Below are positions 1-9,494 of a DNA stretch of 18,981 nt, piece after piece. This DNA is from Irineochytrium annulatum. Lineage: Eukaryota; Chytridiomycota; Chytridiomycetes; Chytridiales; Chytridiaceae. Within the stretch, counting starts at the first letter, position 1; the number at the start of each line of letters is the position of its first letter. The stretch is taken from positions 1-18,981 of the forward strand of contig JADGJL010000528.1 in NCBI GenBank assembly GCA_027600665.1, in the 5' to 3' direction. The notes below the pieces were generated by a model, which ran no database searches, was not told the DNA's origin, and saw only the letters and a list, made by a program, of their open reading frames with translations. The translations under genes and the position numbers were made by a program.

Positions 1-1404
1 TGCCAGTGAGAATTTGAATAAGACACAATTGAAGTGAAGTGATCATACTGAGTGCCTTGCCGCATACCTCGCAATAGCATGTTCACGATTGTCCTGTGGT
101 GGTTGCATCCTGGTGCTTCCAAAACCACGCTCCTGAGGTCGAGGCGCTCATGCTGGAGGCAATTAGGAACCTACCTGATGCGATGAGAGCTTTGGGCGCC
201 GACGAAGAACGGCTAGGTTTGGAAGACCTAAGGAAGCGGTTGGCCGACTATGAGGGGTCGGCAGCATTTGGACAACATCGAGCTTTCTTTCTGAACCTAG
301 CGGATTTGTGTCGCGAGGAGCGGGCTGGCTGGATTGCTGGCGCGGATGAGGAGCACCGGGAGGAGAAGCGCGAAGGAAAGAGCAAAGTTTGTGAGCAGGG
401 TGTGGAGGCTGAGGAAGGTGACAAGGAGGAAGCAGGAAGGTGCAAGACGGGCTGGGAAGGGAAAGGAGGGCCTCGGTTGTGGCGGCCACGGGTCAGCGTG
501 AGCCACGGGACGTGGCCTCAGATTCTATGCCAACGATTGATCCTTCCTTATACCTCCGCTTTGACCCACCACGGTCTGTTTCCTATGCCCTTGCGACCGC
601 TGCCAAGACCGTCGCCTCCGTACAAAAATTTGACCTGCTTCGGCTCAGAGATTGGCGGGCCGCCCTAAAAGCCACGGAACCAGTGAGGGACGACGACTGA
701 TGGTCGCAAATTTGGAGAAAATGCTGCGACAGGGGAGGTTCGTGGTTGCCGAGGGCGAAACATACGAGGAACAACTGCTGCGTACGAATCGATCACGCTA
801 CCACGACTCCTGGAATATCAAGAAGTTCGACGGTCAGGTGTTCGTTCGTTGCCTTCTCTGCGGGTTGCTTTGCTGCAAGCAGCCAACAAAGAAAGGCGAA
901 GTACTGCATCACAAGGTCGCACCCTTTTGCGTGATGAAAATGCAACAGGGATGGCATTGGGTAAACCAGCGCCAGGAGGAGGAGAGGATTGCGAATGAGG
1001 AGGAGGAGGTCGTGGAGCCGGAGTCGTTGTATTTGAGGTGGTTGCGGGAGGTTGTTAGGGACATGGGGTCGTCTGGGAAGACAACGATGGTCCAATGGGA
1101 AGCCGGGACAAAGCTGCTGGATTTTCTGGGGCGTCAGGGAGATGAGGGGAAGGTTACATATGTGGCCGTGAAGGGGATGCTAGACGGGAAGAAGAAGGGG
1201 GCTCACCCTTATGACATGCTGCAGCTCATCATGGCGACGCTATGCAGGCGGGAGGACCAGGGTGGAATGGAACTACCCTGCCAAGTCGAGTTTAGCACTG
1301 CAAGGACAACGGCGAGGGAGGCGAATATTTGGACGGCGAGGCTGGGGAGGACGGTTTGGAAGGGCTCTAACCGGTGGATGTTTACTTTTACGAGGCGTGA
1401 GTGA
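1..1404 (+). CDS. Unrecognised protein with possible Cys/His metal site, 5'-partial
   Basis: I do not recognise this protein. The window opens on the last 5 bases of an exon; a GTGAGA donor at 6 and an AATAG acceptor at 76-77 define a 72-nt intron. Proposed exons are <1-5, 78-386, 440-682 and 733-1404. The third intron (683-732, GTGAGG...GACAG, 50 nt) joins in phase 0 and is convincing. The second (387-439, GTTTGT...GGAAG, 53 nt) restores frame but has a purine-rich, weak acceptor, so a frameshift there is an alternative. The last exon holds C-x2-C (CLLC), two further Cys, then HH and a Cys six residues on, within about 30 residues around 857-935; this resembles a BED- or knuckle-type zinc site but matches none exactly. 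An acidic EEEE stretch and a basic C-terminus follow. The start lies outside the window. Confidence 0.55.
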
Positions 1405-1799
1405 CTTCGTTCGTTGTTCGCATTGCCAGATCTCCTTTCCACTCCATTTCTTTGTCTTTCGCTTGCATCCTGCATTTCATTGCGTAATTTTCTGTTCCGT
1501 GTTTTTGAACGTTTTTTTCCACTTTTGTCTGTCTCGCGAGTATCTCGCGGCTCCAGAGCCACGAGATCCAAAGTTGCAAATATTGCTTATTGCTTTCTAG
1601 CTCATTTAGTGTACATTTCGAGCCCTCATTATAAACAAAGAAAACAATGATACATCTGCTGGATCACGTCCCATATACTTTACATTTTTTTACTATTATT
1701 ATTATCAGCCACGAAATCCTCGTTGCTGATAATAAAATCAAGAAATAAACTTATAGATTGGTGGCTTGACAACCTCATTCGCGAGTCAAATGCTGGCGG
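1405..1799. other. Gene-free spacer, T-rich then AT-rich
   Basis: No supported gene. The first part is pyrimidine-rich on the plus strand, as expected for a 3' untranslated region of the upstream gene; around 1680-1750 the sequence is AT-rich with a TTATTATTATTA run. Short open frames here on both strands show no recognisable protein features. Confidence 0.5.
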
Positions 1800-1808
1800 A
1801 AAAAAAAA
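1800..1808 (-). terminator. RNA polymerase III terminator of tRNA-Val
   Basis: A run of nine A on the plus strand is a run of nine T on the minus strand, beginning 3 nt after the tRNA 3' end. A T-run of this kind is the normal Pol III stop signal. Confidence 0.8.
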
Positions 1809-1811
1809 CGT

Positions 1812-1884
1812 TGATCGAGGTGGGGTTCGAACCCACGACCTACTCCGTGTAAAGGAGGTGTGATAACCACTACACCACTCAACC
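1812..1884 (-). tRNA. tRNA-Val, anticodon TAC
   Basis: The minus strand folds as a 73-nt cloverleaf without intron: acceptor stem GGTTGAG/CTCGATC (7 pairs with two G-T wobbles), D arm GTGTAGTGGTTATCAC, anticodon loop TTTACAC with anticodon TAC at 1849-1851, five-base variable loop AGGTC, T arm GTGGG-TTCGAAC-CCCAC, and discriminator A; CCA is not encoded. The D arm and the T loop contain the A-box and B-box (GGTTCGAAC) promoter elements. The first pair of the anticodon stem (positions 27-43) is a C-T mismatch, the other four pairs are Watson-Crick. It reads the valine codon GTA (and probably other GTN by wobble). Confidence 0.95.
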
Positions 1885-2005
1885 AATCGTTTCTCGCGTT
1901 TTTTTTGATCTTAAGATATGAATGTGCCATCGCTCCACAACCTGCTGTTGAACGAACCCTCACAGCAATTACGACTACTCGTCACGCCCATCTTCAAAAT
2001 CCCAA

Positions 2006-2703
2006 TCAGTCCTCCTTCATAGCCGCCATATGCTTCTCCAAGCTTCCAGCAGCGTGCGCAGCGTCATACTCCTCTCTGCACCCGTCACACCGCAGCTCCA
2101 TGACCGCCAGCTTGTTTCTCAGAAACTGCACCTCTACCCTCAGCTGCTCGACATGGCTCCTGCTCAGGTACCTCCCCAGCTCCTCGTTCTCGGCCTCCAA
2201 TTTCCTCAGTCGTTCGATAAGTTGCTTGCCGAGCAAACTACATTGTTCCCAAAATTAGAAGCTGTTAGTATCGCGCTTCCACTGTAATCCAACGCAACAA
2301 CGTACCTCTCAACACTAAACTGCACCCCCTTCATCTCCTCTTCCAATCTTTTGATCCGCTCGTTCTTCTCCTGCATTTCACGTCCCATTGCCCGCATCCG
2401 CTCCACGACGATGGGGTCCACGAACATAGGGCGAGAGACGGCTTCGATGGACCGCAGGGTTTCCCTGATCTCGTTGACCTCGCGGTCCTTCTTCAAGAGC
2501 TTCGAGAGGAGGTCCGTGTGGTCGTTCTGCTTGGTCTGTGGAGGATCGTTCATCAGGTCGAGCCAAAACGAAGGCCCTGGGACAGGGTCGCGTCTGGAGG
2601 TGTCGACACGGGAGAAGAGATGGGGACAAACCTCGAGCTCGGATCTCAACAACGCGTTCTCGTTCCGGAGACGCTGCAGCTCACCCATCGAGTCCACCTC
2701 CAT
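2006..2703 (-). CDS. Small coiled-coil protein, unrecognised
   Basis: Two exons, 2703-2306 and 2237-2006, give 209 residues. The intron (68 nt) has donor GTACGT, a perfect TACTAAC branch site at 2270-2264 and acceptor TGTAG, and joins in phase 2. The start is the ATG at 2703; codons further upstream in this frame are not ATG. The protein is almost wholly coiled coil: an N-terminal heptad segment (LQRLRNENALLRSELE), a linker with a WLDLMNDPP segment, then KLLKKDREVNEI and a long charged helix ending KRLEEEMKG. After the intron comes RLRKLEAENEELGRYL and a C-x2-C (CDGC) near the C-terminus. A 55-nt GT-AG candidate inside exon 1 would lead to a stop, so it is read as exon. Coiled coils give no family by themselves; a scaffold or cytoskeletal adaptor role is a guess. 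It is divergently paired with the gene at 2732. Confidence 0.75.
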
Positions 2704-2731
2704 TTTCGTCAAACTCTCGGCTCTGAAGTCG
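2704..2731. promoter_or_regulatory. 28-bp spacer between divergent start codons
   Basis: The ATG of the minus-strand coiled-coil gene (2703) and the ATG of the plus-strand gene (2732) are only 28 bp apart. If both starts are right, each 5' untranslated region and core promoter must lie inside the coding region of the partner. No TATA-like element is visible. Confidence 0.45.
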
Positions 2732-4315
2732 ATGGCTCCGCTTCGCCAGCATCAGGAGCAGCAGCGACCGCAGGATCAGCCGCAGCCTCAACAGCACCAT
2801 CATGACGGCTACCCGCTGGCCCAGTCGTTGTCGGTGCCCATCATCAGAATCCCGAAGTGTGAGTGTCGGCCCGGCTCATGTGTGGAATTGTTGCGACTGT
2901 AGGACATTTGCGGAGCGTCGCCGTTCGTCTCCCTCGTCGTGCGATGTCCGGGTTGTTCTGTCATTGATGGGAAGGGCTGGGCAGCGCAGGATGAGGCCGT
3001 TTGGCGCTGTCGATTAGCAAATGGTGTGATATTGCTGCTTTCCTGAGCAGCCTAGTCATTGTTGTCGTGACGGGTCGTAGTCGGCGGTGCTAATGAAAGG
3101 ACGGGCTGGAAACCGCGGAGAAACACGATGTCCTGGGACGTATGCGGCAAGGTGCGACCGCACAGCTTATTCCGCGAAAAGCTGCAGGCGTGTGTGATGA
3201 CGATCAAATCCGTGCGCTGGACACTTGAAGTTGACTAACCGTTACGCTGTTATCAACAGTAATCTACCTCACCCTTCTTAACTCCCCGCCTTTCTCCTCC
3301 CTTCCCGCGGCGCCGTCGACGCCCACAACGGCCTTCTCGCATTTCCTGCTCTTGGGCTCGAGAGAGGTCTTTAATCTTAAGCTTCACCTCCAAGTCCGGT
3401 GTGTTGTGCCAGTCGAGGAGGCGACGCTGCCAAACGTGCTTGCCTCGCATATCGGAACCAGGAGCGAAAATTCTATATTGGGGTTCGGGGTGGTTCGTGC
3501 TTTTTTCTTTCCCCCCTCATTCTGTTAAGAATCTAATATTGGCGTTTATGGAATAGACGGCCCCATTCATCAACACAATTCTCACAGTCGAGACCATCGC
3601 CTCCAACATCGCCACCCACTTTTTCGACAACTTCACCACTCAGCTCCTTCGCGCCCTTGCCGTCAATTGCCCTTGCCCACTGTCAACCCCGGATCAGATG
3701 CGCGCGTTCAGTCGCGAGGCCTGCGCGATGCTGCAGGATTGCGTCGGTCTCGTCAGTTTAATGGGCGATCGGTTCGCGGGGAAGGGCATTATGATGGCGT
3801 TTGAGGGGAATGTATTGCAGCAGGATATCGAGGCCAGGACGAGAGCGCTATTTGATGCGGGCGTGGTGAATGGGGTACGGCAGCTGAGTGGAGAGCAAGG
3901 TGGGAGCACGACGCCGGCCAAGGTGCATCAGCTGCCGCATTCTGCTCTTCACGTCCTACCTGGTCCCACTTCCGGGTTCATCTCGAAGGTGTTCGGGGCG
4001 GACAGCCTGTTACGGCCAGCGGACGCGGACGTCGGGAGCGTGCCGGATGAGTTTAGACTCGATGGGGGCGTCGCAGCGATGGAGGATGAAGTTATAGAGA
4101 GCGGGGCGAGGGAGGACGGCGACTTTTCAGATCTGCCGCAGCCGGTTCGGGGGCGATGTGAAGAGGTCATGCGGCAGCTGGAGGTCACGCTTCCAGCCAA
4201 GATGGACCTGCATGAGGCGTCGTACAGGGAGCTGGAGGACATGACGCTAGTGGCAGAGCTTCTGGCAAAAATCACAGCGGATGATATCGCGAGGGCAGTT
4301 GCTGCAGAGACTTAG
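2732..4315 (+). CDS. Unrecognised protein with Gln/His-rich N-terminus
   Basis: Proposed exons 2732-2858, 3260-3492 and 3557-4315 give 372 residues. The N-terminus is low-complexity (QHQEQQRPQDQPQPQQHHHD). Intron 1 runs from GTGAGT to ATCAACAG with a GACTAAC branch site just upstream of the acceptor, joining in phase 1, but at about 400 nt it is far longer than all others here, so exon 2 is the least certain part. Intron 2 (3493-3556, GTTCGT...AATAG) joins in phase 0. Exon 3 is clearly coding: a helical segment (FINTILTVETIASNIATHFF), then a region ending with MLQDCVGLVSLMGDRF, an acidic linker and a C-terminal helix LVAELLAKITADDIARAV. The helical pattern recalls tethering-complex subunits, but I found no motif that fixes a family. 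An antisense frame at 3450-3253 competes with exon 2 and is considered weaker. Confidence 0.55.
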
Positions 4316-4647
4316 AATGCGGTTGTGGCATTTGTATGCGACGTTTGGAAATAAATTATATAAATTCCGTGCTCTGTAACCAGGCCCAGTATGAAAACAT
4401 TCGCGAAGAACTGTACCGAGAGCTCTTTAATCTTGATTGAATGAGAGTTACATAAGTTGGTGATATGAACACCGAGCCGACCAAAAAACTAAATTAAATC
4501 AAAGGAATATCCAACATGAGTCGGCGACACGCAGCCGGAACTCGAAAAACACCAATCGAAAAACTATCGACTGTTCTACAACATCCGACAAAGCAAGCAA
4601 TGTGATCGTGACAAGGGGTTAAATATCCCGACGTCTATCCCATCCAC
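4316..4647. other. Convergent 3' intergenic region
   Basis: This AT-rich stretch separates two genes that converge: the plus-strand gene ends at 4315 and SAH hydrolase ends at 4648 on the minus strand. It holds the AATAAA listed separately and no supported gene. Confidence 0.6.
4350..4355 (+). promoter_or_regulatory. Polyadenylation signal AATAAA
   Basis: AATAAA lies 35 nt after the stop codon of the plus-strand gene ending at 4315, a normal position for a 3'-end processing signal. Confidence 0.5.
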
Positions 4648-6205
4648 CTAGTAGCGGTACTGGTCGAGCTTGTACGGGCCGTCGACGGGGAGGCCGAGGT
4701 ACTCGGACTGCACCTTGGTCATCTTGGTGAGCTTAACGCCCAGCTTGGCCAAGTGCGCGGCCGCGACCTCCTCGTCAAGCTTCTTAGGGAGGAGGTGGAC
4801 GCCGAGCGGGTACTTGGCGCTGTCGGTCCAAAGCGCAATCTGCGCCAGGACCTGGTTCGTGAACGAGTTGGACATGACGAACGACGGGTGGCCCGTCGCG
4901 CATCCGAGGTTGACGAGACGGCCCTCGGCGAGGAGGATGATGTGACGGCCCGAGGGCATGGTGAAGCGGTCGACCTGGGGCTTGATGTTGACCTTCTTGG
5001 TCGCGTTGGCCTTGAGCCAGGCCACGTCGATCTCAATGTCGAAGTGGCCAATGTTGCAGACGATGGCGTCATCCTTCATGTGCTGGAAGTGGTCGGCGGT
5101 GATGATGTCCCTGCAGCCGGTGGTCGTAACGAAAATGTTGGCCTCCTTGACGGCCTCCTCCATAGTTGTGACCTCGTAGCCCTCCATGGAGGCCTGGAGC
5201 GCGTTGATGGGGTCGATCTCGGTCACAATGACGCGGGATCCCATAACCTTCAAGGCGGCCGCACAGCCCTTGCCGACGTCGCCGTAGCCGGCCACGACCG
5301 AGACCTTTCCGGCGATCATGACGTCGGTGGCGCGCTTGATGCCGTCGATGAGGGACTCGCGGCAGCCGTAAAGGTTGTCGAACTTGGACTTAGTGACCGA
5401 GTCGTTGACGTTAATGGCCGGGATCTTGAGGTCACCCTTGGCGAGCATCTTGTAGAGGTTGTGGACACCCGTAGTGGTCTCCTCGGAGACGCCGCGGATG
5501 CCGGGGAGGAGCTCGGGGTAGTTCTTGTGGACAAGGTTGGTGAGGTCACCGCCGTCGTCGAGGATCATGTTAAGGGGCTGGCCGTTCTTGAAGCCCTTGA
5601 TGGTCTGCTCGATGCACCACTCGTACTCCTCGTCGGTCTCGCCCTTCCAGGCGAAAACCGGGACACCGGTCGCGGCGATGGCGGCGGCGGCCTGGTCCTG
5701 GGTCGAGAAGATGTTGCAGGACGACCAGGTGACCTCGGCGCCGAGAGCGGTGAGGGTCTCGATGAGGACAGCGGCTGTAATGGACGACGATCAGCGCCTT
5801 CTGGCCACCTCAAAGAGGCAAAGCAGAAAAACTCACTCTGGATGGTCATGTGCAGGCACCCGGCGATACGGGCACCCTTCAGAGGCTGCTTCGGGCCGTA
5901 GCGGGCGCGGAGCTCCATAAGACCTGTCATTAAGGAAGAAGGTCAGTCCACCGTCGCGTCTCGGGAATAACACGCTGGCCCTTCCACATGCACCCACTGG
6001 TCGACCCTCGCAATTACAGCCCGCACGGTGCAGCGACGGGGTTGCCAACGAACCCCCTGTCCACGGATCAAAGACCTCGTCACGTCCCGAATGTCCCTCC
6101 CCAGCACTGCAATGGACACTCACCGGGCATCTCGACCTCGGCGATCTCGATCTCCTTGCGGCCCCAGTCGGCAAGGGTGATGTCGGCGACCTTGTACGTG
6201 GACAT
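4648..6205 (-). CDS. SAH1: S-adenosyl-L-homocysteine hydrolase (adenosylhomocysteinase)
   Basis: Catalyses reversible hydrolysis of S-adenosylhomocysteine to adenosine and homocysteine (EC 3.13.2.1), removing the product inhibitor of methyltransferases; cytosolic, NAD-dependent, normally a tetramer. Exons 6205-6124, 5923-5837 and 5774-4648 give 431 residues, the usual full length. Both introns are clean: 200 nt (GTGAGT...GACAG) and 62 nt (GTGAGT...TACAG). Visible landmarks are the start [20 protein letters not shown], a catalytic-domain DDGGDLT near 129-135, EETTTG at 154-159, [13 protein letters not shown] near 178-189, the NAD-binding GYGDVGKG at 219-226, CNIGHFD further on, and the C-terminal KLDQYRY whose Lys and Tyr contact the cofactor of the neighbouring subunit. 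All expected landmarks are present and no frame break is seen. The gene is convergent with the one at 2732-4315 and tandem with DDI1. Confidence 0.97.
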
Positions 6206-6507
6206 GATGGATGTGAGGACGGTGCGGTGAAGGATGAGGGTTGTGGAAAGGACGATTGCAGATCGCGCGTTGAAGAAAACTGGGTTTTTGACTTCACCCT
6301 ATCTTTTTTGGGGAGACATCGCGACTGTTGGGGTGGAAGAGACGAAACAACAGCATCCCACGGGCGATGACGGCGGCCCAGGGCCCCGTCCACAACAATC
6401 TCGCGACGGCCCGCGCCGCGTTGCCCTTGCGCGACGATAACCCTTTTTGACGAGACCCTGTTACTAATTCCTCTAGTCATCATAAATAATCATCAAAGTC
6501 CCTCTCT
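6206..6507. other. Spacer: SAH hydrolase promoter and DDI1 3' region
   Basis: About 300 bp between the DDI1 stop and the SAH hydrolase start, both on the minus strand. It should hold the DDI1 3' end (AT-rich near 6475-6500) and the SAH hydrolase promoter. A T-rich tract (ATCTTTTTTGGG, 6301-6312) is the only marked compositional element. No supported gene. Confidence 0.5.
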
Positions 6508-8172
6508 TTAACCTCCGAACAGCAAGCTCGCGGCCAAATCCGCGTTCCCCCCACACTGCGCCAGCACCGCCACGGCCTCCTCCCTCGACACGCCCAAATC
6601 CATCAGCCCCTTGACGTGTTCCTCCGGGAACCCCGCAGGCGCCGCGGCTCCTCCTCCGCCTCCTCCCCCTGCAACTCCCTGCATCGGCGCGGGTGCCGCG
6701 GACTTCGCGCCGGCTACAGCGGGCGGTGGTGGCGCGCCCGGTGTGGGCACGACAGTCGAGGATGAGCTGGTGGCCGCGACGGCGTCATCGGAGGAGACGA
6801 CGCGGGCTTCCTTCTCGCGCGCCTTCTCGGGCAGCTCGTGCTCGGAAAGGAAGGGGAGCTCCTCGCCATGGATGCGGAGGACGTTTTTTTCGAGGTCAAT
6901 GCAAGCCTTTGATCGTGAGCATTAGCTCAAAGCCATGCCCTTGGAACGTAGTGCAGCAAAACAAACCTGATGCCGCTTTAGCATGTCCAGTCCGAAGAGT
7001 AGGTCGACACTGTTCCCCTCCATGATGGTGAATGAGCATGGGAGGTACTGTGTCCCGATCTTGATTTGAGTGCTGTGGACGCGGCCGAGGATCTTGGCCG
7101 TGCCGACGCCCTCCGCTATGCCAGAGAACCGGTGGTCCACGAGGTGCATGATGTTACAGGCTCGGGCGCAATCTGCGAAGTGTGCATCGTAATTAGGAAA
7201 GGGTCGTGTTGAAAGGACGTACCTAATGACATAATGGTAGCTTGAGCTCCGGAATCAACAAAGGACTTGATGGGGTGGCCATTTACTTGGAGGTTGATGT
7301 ACAACATCGTAACCTGCACTTTGTCAGACTTTTCATACGATAAGCAGCCTGGAAGACTAAGCCTACCCTGCCAAACGACTCCGGATTATGCTCCATTGCC
7401 AGCTAAAAGAAAGCAATAACATCAATTCTCCAAAACTTTTCCCGTATTCAACCAAATACCAACAAACCTCCCAATTCTGATTGATATTCTCCCTCCTAAT
7501 CTCCTCCTCGATCCTCCTTTGAGCCTCCACGTCGAAGGGATCCGCGTTCGCGAGCCTCATCTGGTCCTCCCTTGCCCGTTCCTCCGCCTCCCTCCGCTGC
7601 CGTTCCAACTGCATGTACACCCGCCGGAATTCGAGCGCGTCCGACGTCGAACGCGCAAGCTCGGGGCTCTGAGATTGAATACGACGGAGGAGGTTCGGGT
7701 CCGCGAGGATGGTTTGGCGCATGTGCTCGATTTGATCGCCGACAGGTTGGCTGCGGCGGGGACGCGTCAGCACTTACAGTCAGTTGTAATAAAAGATGAT
7801 CTTACGCGGCGGGGCCTCTGCTCATGACGAGCAGGATGTCGTCTTGCACAATACCTATCTCTGCGACCCTGTCATTGACCGTCAATCCCTCTTGACAGGG
7901 CGACATCCAAAACTCCACTGCACACCACTCACGTCTTCTTCGCATCCGACAGCGCGACCCCGTTGTGGCTCAGCACCTGGCTCGCGGCCGGTACACCCAT
8001 CTCGACCTCGGCCAGGGCTCGCAGGTCCTCAACCGTGTTGGAGCCGTCGACCTCCACCACCTTCAACTGGTCGCCTGTTGCCAGACTCAGGGTCAGTAAA
8101 ATGACAGGGTATCTCGCGGGCAGCGCGGCCCAGCAAGTGCTCACCAGTCTCCGTCGTGAGTGTGAGTCGCAT
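6508..8172 (-). CDS. DDI1: DNA-damage-inducible protein 1 (UBL-retropepsin-UBA shuttle protein)
   Basis: Ubiquitin-dependent aspartic protease and proteasome shuttle factor; in yeast also linked to SNARE binding and DNA-protein crosslink tolerance. Eight exons (8172-8145, 8074-7933, 7868-7806, 7750-7468, 7402-7367, 7313-7223, 7172-6967, 6906-6508) give 415 residues, close to the yeast length. All seven introns are GT-AG, 50-70 nt, and keep frame. Domains in order: N-terminal ubiquitin-like fold (1-75, [10 protein letters not shown]... to ILLVM); helical domain with charged [10 protein letters not shown]; retropepsin-like domain from about 170, opening FGRVTMLYI, with catalytic D204 in DSGAQ, then CNIMHLVD and [12 protein letters not shown]; an Ala/Pro/Gly-rich linker with seven Gly in a row; and a UBA domain at 376-415 ([13 protein letters not shown]). 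Nothing is missing. The start is divergent from the VPS25 remnant, 38 bp away. Confidence 0.96.
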
Positions 8173-8210
8173 TTCGTCAATTCGATCAGTATAGCCTCCC
8201 ACCCTTTACG
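8173..8210. promoter_or_regulatory. 38-bp spacer between DDI1 and VPS25 start codons
   Basis: The DDI1 ATG (minus strand, 8172) and the ATG of the VPS25 remnant (plus strand, 8211) are separated by 38 bp, implying a shared or overlapping promoter when both were active. Confidence 0.45.
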
Positions 8211-8689
8211 ATGACCTACGTCTTCCCCGCAATCCACGCCTTTCCGCCATTCTACACGCAAGGACTTCTGTTATCGTGATTCGCCTCGACGTCGACGATA
8301 TCCCTGCGGTCGATTTGTCCTGACAATCTAAAGGAAGCCAGCCGCGTCGGCACGTGGGAGCGGCAGAAGCAGCTCTGGGGCGACCTCGTCCTCGACTTAC
8401 TTCATACAACGGCGGCTGTTCGTGCTGGACGTGGACGAGATTGGCGCGAAGGAACTGTTTGCCAATGAGAGCAGCAAGCGAGGGTGACTTTCGAGCTTAT
8501 GGCACGCGAGAGGCTGCGAGAGTCTGATGCTGGGGATTTGTGTGCAGGACGGCTGACGAGGAAGTCAATTGCGTCGATAGCGGAGGTTCTTGCACACCAG
8601 CGTAGTATCTACACTCGAGGCTAACGGGCATTGCAGGGAACGCGGAGTGGGAGATGCAGGCGAAGCAACGGTATATCATCTGGTGGCGG
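8211..8689 (+). pseudogene. VPS25: VPS25 (ESCRT-II subunit) remnant
   Basis: VPS25 is an ESCRT-II subunit made of two winged helices that recruits ESCRT-III to endosomes. The start MTYVFPAIHAFPPFYT (8211-8258) carries the family's FPPF motif, followed by TWERQKQLWGDLVLD (8361-8396), then, one base out of frame, YFIQRRLFVLDVDEIGAKEL, NESSKR, RKSIASIAEVL, and NAEWEMQAKQRYIIWWR (8640-8689), matching the family's EW...IMWRR segment. Damage: the first intron (about 8259-8333) keeps a CTGAC branch site and acceptor but begins CAAGG instead of GTAAGG; an extra T at 8397-8398; the GTGACT...GTGCAG intron no longer joins in frame; the next intron is only 35 nt. The second winged helix is absent: after WWR the sequence becomes rhomboid-like. 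Identity is strong; whether damage is biological or sequencing error cannot be decided here. Confidence 0.82.
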
Positions 8690-9494
8690 AACACGACGTT
8701 GAATGTTCAAGGCCCGGCGGTCTCCTGCCCCACCGGCGTGACCTCCGACACTCAGTGCGACGGTGGCGAGCTGCCCGGTGGAGCAGATCTGCGGGCTAGG
8801 CGGATTCAACGGAGGGCTCCCGAACCAATGGTATCGCTTCATCATCCCGATGTTCCTCCATGGCGGCGTGCTTCACCGGGTCGTCAATCTGCTTGTCCAG
8901 GTGCAACGTGGTTCCAGCTGGAGCGAAACTTTGGGTGATGGCGGATCGCATGCATCTACAGGCTCTCGGGCGTGGGCGGGTTCGTGTTCGGCGGGAACTT
9001 CAATGGCTTTACGCCGTCGGTCGGGTGCTCTGGCGCGCTGTGCTCATGGCGTGCCTCGTGATCAACCTGTTTCAAAATTGCAGCATGGTCCACAATCCGG
9101 CTTGGGAACTCGCGAAGCTGTCGTTTACAATCCTGGTGTCGTTCCTAATCGGGATGCAACCCTACATCGACAACGCACGTCGGCGGGTTCTTTGTTGGCG
9201 TCTTCGCGGGGTTGATATTCATGCCGACCGTACATTTACAGCAAAAGGGACAAGTACAAGCCGGGGCTCATGATCGCGTCGGGTGCCGGCGCTTATACTG
9301 GTATACGTGTTCCTCATGCGGGGCTTCTGTGCTGGGAATTTCGACTGCATCTGGTACAAATACATCAATTGCATTCCGGGCTTGCCGTGGTGGGTGTTTT
9401 TCTGCAAGAGAACGATGTATGCTAAAACGCATCTTCCTGCAGGCGCGAGAGCAAGTGGAACCAACCCATCGCTGTTGGCCCCAGGTCCTCGTAA
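8690..9494 (+). pseudogene. Rhomboid-family intramembrane serine protease remnant
   Basis: Rhomboids cut transmembrane segments using a Ser-His dyad. Consecutive fragments align to a fungal rhomboid but jump frame six times: SCPTGVTSDTQC (to 8758); CGLGGFNGGLPNQWYRFIIP (from 8772); a LSGVGGFVFGGNFNGFTPS segment (from 8939) with catalytic Ser in GCSGAL (TCT at 9029-9031); LVINLFQN...FLIGMQPYIDN (from 9043); HVGGFFVGVFAGLIF with the catalytic His at 9176-9178; YSKRDKYKPGLMIASG (from 9237); VYVFLMRGF...YINCIPGLPW (from 9292). A GT-AG intron probably follows, with a stop at 9492-9494. Catalytic residues and membrane segments survive; the N-terminal cytosolic part and first membrane segment are missing, replaced by the VPS25 remnant. 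Protein similarity remains high between breaks, so damage is recent or an artefact. Confidence 0.85.

Noticed and set aside
2571..2632. 55-nt GTTTGT...CCCAG intron inside exon 1 of the coiled-coil gene
   Set aside because: Removing it shifts the frame and gives a stop after eight codons, while reading through keeps the coiled coil continuous.
3253..3450. Minus-strand 65-codon frame (MRGKHVWQRR..., Arg/Gly-rich end)
   Set aside because: It overlaps the plus-strand exon 3260-3492, which joins in frame to a spliced gene through an acceptor with a GACTAAC branch site. The minus frame has no splice partners; it is kept only as an alternative.
4753..5901. 382-codon plus-strand frame opposite SAH hydrolase
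   Set aside because: It is the antisense shadow of a GC-rich, highly conserved enzyme; its Val/Asp/Gly-rich translation has no family features.
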